64,000 nucleotides of DNA from an uncultured Pedobacter sp. (GTDB lineage: Bacteria; Bacteroidota; Bacteroidia; Sphingobacteriales; Sphingobacteriaceae): contig CAMLDJ010000001.1 in the NCBI GenBank assembly GCA_946478755.1, forward strand, positions 14,964 to 78,963, in the 5' to 3' direction. Shown piece by piece: positions 27,019-36,200 of this stretch. A model generated the notes under the pieces. That model was not told where the DNA came from and made no database searches. It saw nothing but the letters and a program-made list of their open reading frames with translations. The position numbers and the translations under genes are program-made. Numbering within the stretch: position 1 is the stretch's first letter; the number at the start of each line of letters is the position of its first letter.

Positions 27019-28830
27019 CTATTCTGTTGTTGAATTATTATTGAACAAATGATAATACTCACCTCTTAAATCAAGCAGTGCCTTATGTGTTCCTTCTTCA
27101 GCTATTTTTCCGTCTGAAAGTACATATATATAATCGGCATGTTTAACCGCTGACTGTCGGTGACTGATAATTAAAGCGGCGCGGTTTCCAATTCGTTCCC
27201 TTAAGGAGTCAAAAAGATTTTTCTCTGACATCGCATCAAGAGCACTGGTCGCCTCGTCCAGTATAAGAAAGCGTGATCTACTGTAAAAAGCCCTTGCTAT
27301 CGCAAGCTTTTGCCATTGCCCTATACTTACTTCATGGCCATCCTCAAAGATGCGTCCCATAATTGTATCGTAGCCATCTGGAAATTGATCGATAAATGCG
27401 TCAGCCCCGGAATTTTTTGCCGCTTCTATAATGTCTTCAGTATTTCGGTGATTATGAATATCTCCGAATTTAATATTATCGGCAGCGCTAACATTATATT
27501 TTCCAAAATCCTGGAATACAGCACAAATTTGTTTTTGATAATCAGTACTCCTGTAATTTCGGATGTCAACATTATTAAACGTGATTTTTCCACTGGTTGG
27601 ATCATACAGTCTGCAAAGAAGCTTAATCAACGTAGATTTACCCGCACCATTGCTACCAACCACAGCTACGATCTTACCCGCAGGTATGTTTAAACTGATA
27701 TCCACCAGTGTAGGTTTGGTAGTGTGAGGATAGATAAAACTTACATTTTTCAATTCCAGATCAATGTGAAGGTCGCTGGGAACAGGCAAGGGCTTCGAGT
27801 TTTCTGCTAAACTGCTCTTCAGATCATATAATTCGAATAAACTTTTTACAAATACATTATTTTGATAGAGCGTAGATATGTTTGCCGAAAGGCTTTGCAT
27901 AACATTGAAAGATTGAGGAAAGGCTACTAAGAACAACGTAATGTCTCCAATGCTAGTCAACCCATGAACAGCCCCTATAGCTATATATGCAATACAGCAG
28001 AAGAACCCCAAAGTGGCGATTGTTGTCGTGATCAGTTCTCTATACGTTCGCTGTTTACTAATTTTAAGCCTACCGGTTAAAAGACGCATTCTGGTTTCAA
28101 CATATATCTTTCTAATATGATGCCCTAATCCGAAACTTCTTATTTCTTTGGCATGAACATCGGAAGTTAATAATGAGCTCAGGTAGTTTGATTTTCTTTC
28201 CATTGCCGTTTGAGAAAGCCGGAGTGCATTTTGGCTATCTGCAAAATTAATGCGAACCCACAAGGTAGGAATAACAAAAATTGCAAGGATGGGAAACAGT
28301 CGCCAGTCTATTGAAATAAGTATAGAGCCAATCACCATAAGGCTTGCCGTATTTTTGATAATCTCTACAATGGTAAATACAATTAGATTTGGTCGGTCGC
28401 TGCCCATGTCCCTGGCTCGTTTCAAAACATCGAAATACTCAGGACTTTCATAAAACGAAAGATCCAGTCCAATCGCGCTCCTAAGGATTTTATCGTCAAC
28501 ATACTCTGCAACTTTTCCAGATTGTTTCTCCGTTATATAACCGGATACACATTTAATAGCGGTGTATAAGATAGCGGAGAGCGTTGATAAAATGACATAT
28601 TTAACAACCTCAGGCTCATTTTTAAGATCGGTGATTCCATGCTTTGAAATGGTGTCAATTAATAATTTTAACAAATAGAGAGAAGAGAAGAACAAAGTAC
28701 TTTCTACGATAATAAAAATTATAGAAATTGTGGTCCACTGTACTGTTGCTGCCCAGATCAGTTTAATTATTCTTAACAAATTTAAATTTGAGCTGAGTTT
28801 ATGAAATTTGGTTCTGAATTGTTTAATCAT
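27019..28830 (-). CDS. MsbA-like ABC exporter (fused membrane and ATPase domains)
   Basis: A 603-residue half-transporter with six transmembrane helices in the first 330 residues and an ATPase domain. Walker A is GSNGAGKST (residues 392-400), Walker B is FLILDE (521-526) and the H-loop His is at about 557. The signature loop reads VSIGQ instead of LSGGQ at 501-505. It would act as a homodimer exporting lipid-linked oligosaccharide, lipid or peptide. Its place between an AT3 gene and a GT4 gene favours glycan export. It could also export the small NRPS/PKS product encoded 5 kb away, but nothing in the sequence shows this. Confidence 0.9.
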   Translation of the reverse strand: MIKQFRTKFHKLSSNLNLLRIIKLIWAATVQWTTISIIFIIVESTLFFSSLYLLKLLIDTISKHGITDLKNEPEVVKYVILSTLSAILYTAIKCVSGYITEKQSGKVAEYVDDKILRSAIGLDLSFYESPEYFDVLKRARDMGSDRPNLIVFTIVEIIKNTASLMVIGSILISIDWRLFPILAIFVIPTLWVRINFADSQNALRLSQTAMERKSNYLSSLLTSDVHAKEIRSFGLGHHIRKIYVETRMRLLTGRLKISKQRTYRELITTTIATLGFFCCIAYIAIGAVHGLTSIGDITLFLVAFPQSFNVMQSLSANISTLYQNNVFVKSLFELYDLKSSLAENSKPLPVPSDLHIDLELKNVSFIYPHTTKPTLVDISLNIPAGKIVAVVGSNGAGKSTLIKLLCRLYDPTSGKITFNNVDIRNYRSTDYQKQICAVFQDFGKYNVSAADNIKFGDIHNHRNTEDIIEAAKNSGADAFIDQFPDGYDTIMGRIFEDGHEVSIGQWQKLAIARAFYSRSRFLILDEATSALDAMSEKNLFDSLRERIGNRAALIISHRQSAVKHADYIYVLSDGKIAEEGTHKALLDLRGEYYHLFNNNSTTE

Positions 28831-28924
28831 TAATACAGGTTAGGGAATTCTAATGTAATTATTTTAATGACCCGAAATTTAAACAAAAGTAACAACTATC
28901 GCACTTATATATTCTTTGCTGAAA

Positions 28925-30016
28925 CTAAAATGTGGCTTCAGTGGCCTGTTTAATCTTGTTCCTGGTAAAATAATCTACAGTCAATAGTAAGACAAATGAG
29001 GCTGATTTAGAAAGCGGCTTTTCAATAAATTTATTTAGTACCCATGAAACTGCTATAATGGCAAACAAAATGCTGAATAAAAGGATATCCGGCTGCACTG
29101 AAGAACTAAAATACCAATAAAAACACAGGAAGTAAATATGAAAAAGATAAAATGGGTAAGCAATTTCTCCAAGCATCTGGAAAATAGGACGGCTCTTGAT
29201 ATTGAGTTTTTTTGAAGCGATTAAGAAAAAAACAAAATATATAAAAGTGGTGATCAAAATGACTATCCATGGATTTATAGCCATCGGATCTTTGTAAAAT
29301 ATACCAAGCCGACTAGCTTCGACTTTGGCTCCCATTAGTGAACAAATGAAATTGACCCCTAATAATGAATACAACTTCCACCGGCTGTTATAATTGTTGT
29401 AAATAAAATAAAATAACATTCCTGCTGTAAATGGTATGATGATATGTTTAGCCCCCAGTGTTGGGTCAAAAGGATGCAGAATGCAGTAGGCAAGCATGAT
29501 TGTAATAATGGTTAAGATCCTGTTCCAAAGCTTAAACAAAATAATTAAGCTTATAAACAGATAAAAGACAAGTTCAATCACCAGTGTATGAAACACGGGG
29601 TTAATCATGGAATAACCAAAAGCCATTGGCACCATTGTTAGGTTAGCTAAAAATACTTTAACTGATGTATGGGCCAAATAACTGTGCGTATGAATAACCC
29701 TTGGCAGGATAAAAGCAACCAGACAGCTAACCCAAAACAATGGGTAGATCCTTGAAAGCCTGGTAATTAGAAAGTCTTTTAAATTTCTTTTGATTGAAGT
29801 CATGGTAACTACGTAACCACTTACTATGAAGAAAACCAGTAACGCTATCGCGGCATAACGCGATATGAATTGATATTTATGGTTTGCAGGAACGATTTGA
29901 TAGACATCATTAAAGGTATCGGTATAATGACCAAAGAAAATAAAAAGAACAGCCAAAAACCTTAGCAGATCTAATGCACCTGATCTATTTGGCTTGGAAA
30001 GGGGACTTAGCATCAT
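28925..30016 (-). CDS. Acyltransferase 3 family membrane protein
   Basis: A 363-residue polytopic protein. The first helix carries LDLLRFLAVLFIFFGHYTD, with the hallmark Arg19 and His30. About ten hydrophobic helices follow. It is the second AT3 enzyme of the locus and probably O-acylates another position of the same glycan. It lies 94 bases upstream of the ABC exporter on the same strand and is divergent from a GT2 gene across 269 bp, where the promoters should lie. The acyl group transferred is unknown. Confidence 0.91.
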   Translation of the reverse strand: MMLSPLSKPNRSGALDLLRFLAVLFIFFGHYTDTFNDVYQIVPANHKYQFISRYAAIALLVFFIVSGYVVTMTSIKRNLKDFLITRLSRIYPLFWVSCLVAFILPRVIHTHSYLAHTSVKVFLANLTMVPMAFGYSMINPVFHTLVIELVFYLFISLIILFKLWNRILTIITIMLAYCILHPFDPTLGAKHIIIPFTAGMLFYFIYNNYNSRWKLYSLLGVNFICSLMGAKVEASRLGIFYKDPMAINPWIVILITTFIYFVFFLIASKKLNIKSRPIFQMLGEIAYPFYLFHIYFLCFYWYFSSSVQPDILLFSILFAIIAVSWVLNKFIEKPLSKSASFVLLLTVDYFTRNKIKQATEATF

Positions 30017-30285
30017 TTGGTAAATATAAGTGAATGACAGATAATTTTTTAACTGTATTTATAGATATATTTTAAAATTTAGAGCGGTAAATTGACGCAA
30101 TTGGAAATTGACTTACCAATGGCATATTTCGAACAAATTGGGCTGAATATCAAATTTTGTCGGCGTGGATATAAAAATCATAGATTAGTTCGTATCATAT
30201 CACTTATTGACGCATTAAACTTTTTCGCTTAGTAACTTAGATATATGTTTTTTTTATAGTCAAAACAATTACTTTTACATCAAGA

Positions 30286-31206
30286 ATGAAGCATGTTTCT
30301 ATAATTACGGTCAATTTTAACCAACCTCAGGTAACCATTGATTTTCTCAGATCGGTAAAAGAAAACACCTCAGCTGAAACAGTTGAGGTGATCCTTGTAG
30401 ATAACGGCAGTAAAGAAGATCATGAGACAACTTATAAAATGGTTTACCCGAATCTCATTTATCTCAGATCGGATATCAATCTTGGATTTGCTGGAGGGAA
30501 CAATCTTGGTATTAAAGTAGCCAAGGGTGATTACCTTTTATTACTGAATAACGATACAGAAATTACCAAGAACCTCGTTGAAACGCTAATCTCGGAGTTT
30601 GAAAATAATCCGGAGATTGGAATACTTTCCCCACTGCTTTTATATTTTGATCAGCCTGAAGTTATACAATATGCCGGCTTTACTGAGATGAATTACCTCA
30701 CCTGCAGAAATAAGGGAATAGGAAGTATGGAAGTGAATAGAGGACAGTATGATTTAGATAGCCGCGAAACAGCTTACTGCCATGGCGCAGCAATGATGTG
30801 TCGCAAAATAGATTTGGGAACCACAGGGCTGATGGCTGATCTTTTCTTTTTGTATTATGAAGAATTGGATTGGTGCGAAAAATTTAAAAAGGCTGGTAAA
30901 AAGATCTGGTTTACGGGAAGAACAAAGGTGTACCACAAAGAGTCGATTAGTGTAGGTAAGGAAAGTGATATCAAGGCTTATTTTATGACAAGGAATAGGA
31001 TGTTGTTTATCAGAAGAAACACCGGAGCATTGAATACGCTGCTTTTCAGTACTTATTATATTTTGATTGCCTGCAGTAAACAAGTGCTTGTTTACCTTGC
31101 AAAGGGACGTTCAGATTTGGCTAAATGGGTTTTTAAAGCAATCTTATGGAATTTTACCCACTCCAAAAATAGTAGTGAACTAGGGTTTAAAATAAAAAAT
31201 AAATGA
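30286..31206 (+). CDS. Family 2 glycosyltransferase (rhamnosyltransferase-like)
   Basis: A 306-residue inverting GT-A enzyme. VSIITVNFN, VILVDNGS and NLGFAGGNN at about residues 65-73 are typical of the WbbL/RfbF rhamnosyltransferase branch. The metal site reads LLLNNDTEI (Asn88-Asn89-Asp90), the NND variant of DxD common in that branch. Later blocks HGAAMM and YYEELDWCEKFKKAG also match. It overlaps the following GT2 gene by four bases (ATGA), indicating translational coupling. Rhamnose or another deoxysugar as donor is plausible but unproven. Confidence 0.92.
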   Translation: MKHVSIITVNFNQPQVTIDFLRSVKENTSAETVEVILVDNGSKEDHETTYKMVYPNLIYLRSDINLGFAGGNNLGIKVAKGDYLLLLNNDTEITKNLVETLISEFENNPEIGILSPLLLYFDQPEVIQYAGFTEMNYLTCRNKGIGSMEVNRGQYDLDSRETAYCHGAAMMCRKIDLGTTGLMADLFFLYYEELDWCEKFKKAGKKIWFTGRTKVYHKESISVGKESDIKAYFMTRNRMLFIRRNTGALNTLLFSTYYILIACSKQVLVYLAKGRSDLAKWVFKAILWNFTHSKNSSELGFKIKNK

Positions 31207-32369
31207 TTATAGCTTTTTGGATCAGCTTTTTGCTTGTTGTATATACTTTTGTTGGTTATGGATTTGTATTGTTGCTACTGGTTAAAGTCAAAAGACTTTT
31301 TTCAGAACCTTTTAAATTTATAACGGATGGAGAGTTACCCACGGTAACTATTCTCATCGCCGCTTATAATGAAGAGGATATTATCGTCGAGAAAATAACC
31401 AATACCTTGCAGCTTAATTATCCAAAGAATAAAATCCAGACCATGTTCATTACTGATGGTTCCACTGATCAAACGGCTGAAAAAATAAAAGCCTTTCATG
31501 AAGTGACCTTATTACATCAGGATGTTCGTGCGGGAAAGATGGCGGCTATAAAAAGGGCTATTCCATTGATACATGGGGATGTTACGGTATTTACGGATGC
31601 CAATACATTTTTGAATAAGGACGCTATTATTGAACTGGTAAAACATTATCAAAACCCCAAGGTAGGCGCTGTTGCTGGGGAAAAAAGAATCCTGATTGAG
31701 CAGACCGCTGACGCAAGTTCGGCAGGCGAGGGGTTCTACTGGAAATATGAGTCCCTATTAAAAAAATGGGATTATGACCTGTACTCTAATGTTGGTGCCG
31801 CAGGAGAATTATTTAGCATCAGAACGGCACTTTATCAGCCAGTTGAGTCTGACACCATTATAGATGATCATATGATTGCAATGCGCATTGCTGAAAAGGG
31901 TTATATCATCGCATATGAACCTGATGCATATGCAATGGAAACGGCTTCCGCTGATGTAAAAGAAGAACTCAAGCGCAAAATAAGGATAGCGGCCGGAGGA
32001 ATTCAATCCATTCTACGTCTAAAAATAGCTGCTAACCCATTCTATTACCCTGTTTTTACTTTCCAATACATCAGTCACAGAGTGTTGCGATGGACGATTA
32101 CTCCATTTTTGTTGATCGTCATTTTTATTTTAAACGCTATCATTGCTCATCAAACACAGCTTTTATTTTATCAGCTAATTTTCATACTACAAGTTGTTTT
32201 TTATCTTCTAAGCATTATTGGCATGTATTTCGAGCGCAAAAATATAAGGATAAAAGCCCTGTTTGTTCCGTATTATTTTTGTGTCATGAATTATGCAGTT
32301 ATCGCAGGTATGATCAGGTATTTCAAAAAAGAACAGAGCGCAGCCTGGGAAAAATCAAAAAGAAAGTAA
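31203..32369 (+). CDS. Family 2 glycosyltransferase, membrane-anchored
   Basis: A 388-residue protein with an N-terminal transmembrane helix (about residues 3-28), a GT2 domain and two to three C-terminal helices. GT2 landmarks are VTILIAAYNEEDII, FITDGSTDQT and VFTDANTFL (Asp132-Ala-Asn134, a DxN variant). The ELKRKIRIAAGG segment precedes the C-terminal helices in the position of the QxxRW acceptor motif of processive GT2 enzymes. It probably polymerises or extends the glycan at the membrane. It overlaps its upstream partner by four bases. It is the last clear glycan gene before the NRPS/PKS operon, which is convergent with it. Confidence 0.9.
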   Translation: MIIAFWISFLLVVYTFVGYGFVLLLLVKVKRLFSEPFKFITDGELPTVTILIAAYNEEDIIVEKITNTLQLNYPKNKIQTMFITDGSTDQTAEKIKAFHEVTLLHQDVRAGKMAAIKRAIPLIHGDVTVFTDANTFLNKDAIIELVKHYQNPKVGAVAGEKRILIEQTADASSAGEGFYWKYESLLKKWDYDLYSNVGAAGELFSIRTALYQPVESDTIIDDHMIAMRIAEKGYIIAYEPDAYAMETASADVKEELKRKIRIAAGGIQSILRLKIAANPFYYPVFTFQYISHRVLRWTITPFLLIVIFILNAIIAHQTQLLFYQLIFILQVVFYLLSIIGMYFERKNIRIKALFVPYYFCVMNYAVIAGMIRYFKKEQSAAWEKSKRK

Positions 32370-32551
32370 ATCAGAATTTCCTGGCTGCAAGTTCGACCAC
32401 ATTGCGGGCATTTTCATTGCCGTTGCAGCTACATCAGTCACTATTACCCGTGCCAGGCCATATTCCACTAGGCATATAAATCACTTCACCAATTTTCAAT
32501 ATAGCGCATATGGCGATTCTTTCTTAAGTTTAGTATTTTCGCAATCTTTTT

Positions 32552-33238
32552 TTAACAAAAATTCCAAAAAAATAGCTGTTGATTTTGAGCAGTCATGGCA
32601 ATACTGAAAATATACTCGTGCATGCGGTAGGTTTTGATTCCATAGCATACATTGTTTCTAATGACATCATTTTTTAAACAATTGATATCCTGCATTTTCT
32701 CGATCAAGCCTTCTCCGGTGGCCTTCAGAATCGCCTCCTTTCTGGTCCATAACGTATAGAATGCACTTGGCGAACCTATGAAAACCCGTTCTTCTTTGCT
32801 AAAACATGCGGGTACCAAAGTTTTGAAATCGAAATCTGGATTTACACATTCAATATCTATCCCAATAGTTGATGAACTGAGGGCTATAAGAATCAGGTTT
32901 TCACTATGTGTGCTATTAAATTCAACGCCTTCAATTGCTGGCTTTTTATTGCCTGATTGATGGAATTGAAAACCTGCAGGCTGAGCGGAAATAAATTTTG
33001 ATAAAATGGAACGGAGTGAATGTCTACGTGAAATGAAACTTTCCTTGTCTTTTTTGGTAAGAAAACGATTCGCTTTCGTCAATTCTGAATCAGATAAAAT
33101 ATCCTGATAATTAAACTGAATGGAATTATAATACTCGTCGGCCTCAATTTTAAAAATATGAATAGCATCCTTGTCCAGATCGCGTTTGTCATTATATTCA
33201 CTCCATTCTGCACAACTTATTGAAATTTCTTCACTCAT
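32552..33238 (-). CDS. Sfp-type 4'-phosphopantetheinyl transferase
   Basis: About 228 residues from the ATG at 33238, four bases after the NRPS stop; a longer frame to 33361 would overlap the thioesterase coding region and begins with unrelated residues. Motif IGIDIE supplies magnesium ligands Asp128 and Glu130. WTRKEAILKATGEG supplies the Lys/Glu of the second motif, as in Sfp and Gsp. It transfers the phosphopantetheine arm of CoA onto carrier-protein serines. It is the last gene of the NRPS/PKS operon and so presumably activates Ser552 and Ser1555 of the hybrid protein and the carrier serine of the second protein. Confidence 0.93.
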   Translation of the reverse strand: MSEEISISCAEWSEYNDKRDLDKDAIHIFKIEADEYYNSIQFNYQDILSDSELTKANRFLTKKDKESFISRRHSLRSILSKFISAQPAGFQFHQSGNKKPAIEGVEFNSTHSENLILIALSSSTIGIDIECVNPDFDFKTLVPACFSKEERVFIGSPSAFYTLWTRKEAILKATGEGLIEKMQDINCLKNDVIRNNVCYGIKTYRMHEYIFSIAMTAQNQQLFFWNFC

Positions 33239-33242
33239 TAAC

Positions 33243-36200
33243 CTATTGTTTACTATCCAATACTTCTTGAAAAATTTGAGCAAATTGTCTATCGTTTGGA
33301 GGAAACAGGAATGTTTTATGATCTCCCGGGATGTCGTAAACTTCAATGCCCTTCTTAGCATATTTATTCCAGCCTAAATAAATCTGGTCATCTAAAAAAT
33401 AAAGTCGTTTTTTTGCCCTAAAAAGTGTAATTTTTATATCAATTGGCATTAAGTTATAATCATTATGAGCCTTGTCATATTGTTTATAAATTTTTTTCTC
33501 ATACTGTGTAAAGATGCTTTCCTCAATAGTAGCCTCAGCTGTAAAGATTTTCTTGATCTTAAATTTTAAAATCTTTTGTTGGTAAGAAAGGGATTCTTTA
33601 GGATGTGCAAAAAAAGTATGTAGGAAAAAAGGAATTTTACGGAACTGGCGTTTTACTTTTTGTGAAACTTTGGCATATCTTGATTGCTCATGAATACTGT
33701 TTCCAGCATAAGTATCCATTATCCCCAATAGTATTATTTCTTTATTCAAAGCGCTTAACTGGCGTGCTATTTCATAAGCAATAAAACCGCCTAAAGAATA
33801 ACCGGCTAAGGCATACGGACCATCAGGGTTAGTTTCCAATATTTCTTCAACATAACGGGCTGCTATTTCTGTTAAATTTGATGGAATCTCCGTTTCTTTG
33901 TAAAGCCCAAGTGCCTGGATGCCGTATATAGGCTGATCCTGTGCAAGGTACTCACTAACGGATTTAAAAAGTAAAACATTCAGTCCTCCGCCGTGAATTA
34001 AAAAAACTGGTGTTTTTGTTCCGGAAGTTTTAATTGGAACTAAAGCGTCCCATTCTTCTTCGTTTTTTGTTTGTATTTTTTTTGCAAGTTTCTCTATGGT
34101 AGAATTTTCAAAAAGGGTAGCTAAGGGCAGTCTTTTACCCGTTTCTTTCTCGATCGCAGCCATTACTTTAACAGCAAGCAAGGAGTGGCCTCCCAATTCA
34201 AAGAAATCGTCTTTGATATTAATATTTTTGAGACCAAGCGTTGCAGCCCATATATCTGAAACTATTTTTTGATGTTCATCGAGCTGTTGATCTGCTTTGT
34301 CAGCATGCGCCACCTTGGATTGTGGTTTAGGTAGTGCATTTTTATCAATCTTATGATTTGGCGTTAAAGGAAAGGCCTTAAGCGCAACAAAATCTCCTGG
34401 AATCATGTAATCAGGAAGGTTGCATCGTAAAGATTCCCTCCAAGAGTCTATCGTTGATTTCGAAAGATGGACTTCATTGATAGAAAGCGGTGTTCTCGCA
34501 AAGTCATCCGGTTTTAGCCCAGATAATAATTCTGGTGACGGGGGCTCAGGTAAAGTGTTAGGCAGGCTATCCGGGATAAATACGACATCAAAATTTCCAT
34601 CAGTTCCATCCGTTGTCCATCTTACATGACTACGATAGCTGTATTGCTGCCCCATTTGCCAAAACACATTAGGATGCTGCCCCATACTCACGATATCTTG
34701 AAGCTCATTTTTGATATGCAGAACTGTTGAGTTTTTATCTGCAGAAGACATCCAGTTAATTAAGGCAGAGTCTTTTTCGGTTCTTGTATTAAAAATGTTC
34801 TTAACCTCTATAATTTTGCCTTCATTACTTTTTAACTGATTTTCTAACAAATCCAATGATTTCAATTCTTCCCATTTCAGTCTGAGGTCTGGTTTAGCCG
34901 TTTGATGTTTAGAATTTACATAAATCCAAACATCGTAGTGATATTTTGTAGTTTCATTTTGAGATTGTCCCTTTCTAAGTTGCACGTCTATCCCCGTAAT
35001 CTGTGGCAATAACTTTGGTAACAAGTAAAAAAATCCTGGATCGGCAACGAATTCATCTTCAATTCTTACCCTGTTATTTACCACTTCTTCAAATTCAGAC
35101 AGGGTTGTGTCCCCTTTGGCGTGAGATAAATGATCTGTAGCATGATACATCATTAAAGAATTCATTCCCTGCATATCACCAATAAATAAGCAGCCCTCAT
35201 TATTTATCCTTTTTATAGATTCTTCAATAACTCTTAAAAAATAGGCAGTATCAGCGAAATATTGTGCAACACTATGAATTAATATAAGGTCAAACGAAGA
35301 CGCTATAGCACTAAAATCGTCAGCAGGATTTGCCCGTGCCACGACGTGCTTCCATTTTTCAGGTGCAGCACCGAGTTTCTCTTTCAGTTTGTCAATAGCA
35401 ACCTCTGCATAATCAGTAGCCAAATAAGTTTCGCAATAAGGCGCCAATTCAAATAATAACTGGCCGCCGCCGCTGCCAATTTCTAAAATATGCTTTGCAT
35501 TAAGTTCTCTAATCCTTTTTGCAGATACGTTAAGCCATTCATCCGCCTGTTTTAAAAGGTCTTCACTGTTCTCCCATTGTTCAAGCAGGACACCGTCGAT
35601 TTTTTTATCGGGATCGGATGTGTCTCCAGACTTAGCAGCCATATCATATATTGTATCCCATCGGTCTTTCCAGGATGGAATGTGCTCTTCAGGCTCATTA
35701 TCTTTCAGGATGACATAGGCAACCAATCTTTTTTGCTCAAGGTGGTCTTCTCTGGCTACAACTACTGCCTGCTTTATCTCTTCCTGCCCAAGTAATACAG
35801 TCTCTATTTCTCCCAGTTCAATACGGTGTCCGCGTATCTTTACCTGTTCATCTATTCTTCCCTGATACAGGATTTCGCCGTGTTCCAGAAACTTACCTAA
35901 ATCCCCCGTTTTATATAACTTGGCATCGGAAATACCACTAAAAGAATCATTAATGAAGCGTTCATTTGTAAGTTCTTCGCGATTCAGGTAGCCTGCCGCG
36001 ACTCCTTGACCACCAATAAAAATTTCACCAGTAATCCCTGGAGCTAATAAGTCATGTGCTTCATTAAGTATGTAAATTTGTGTATTTTTAATCGGGCGGC
36101 CGATTGTTAGTACAACATCTTCTTTTTGAATCTTTTTAATGGTTGACCAAATTGTTGTTTCGGTCGGACCATACATATTCCATAGTTCTGCGGATTTATC

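Noticed and set aside
33239..33361. Longer N-terminus for the phosphopantetheinyl transferase
   Set aside because: The added residues overlap the thioesterase coding region and are unlike the family; the ATG at 33238 follows the NRPS stop neatly.
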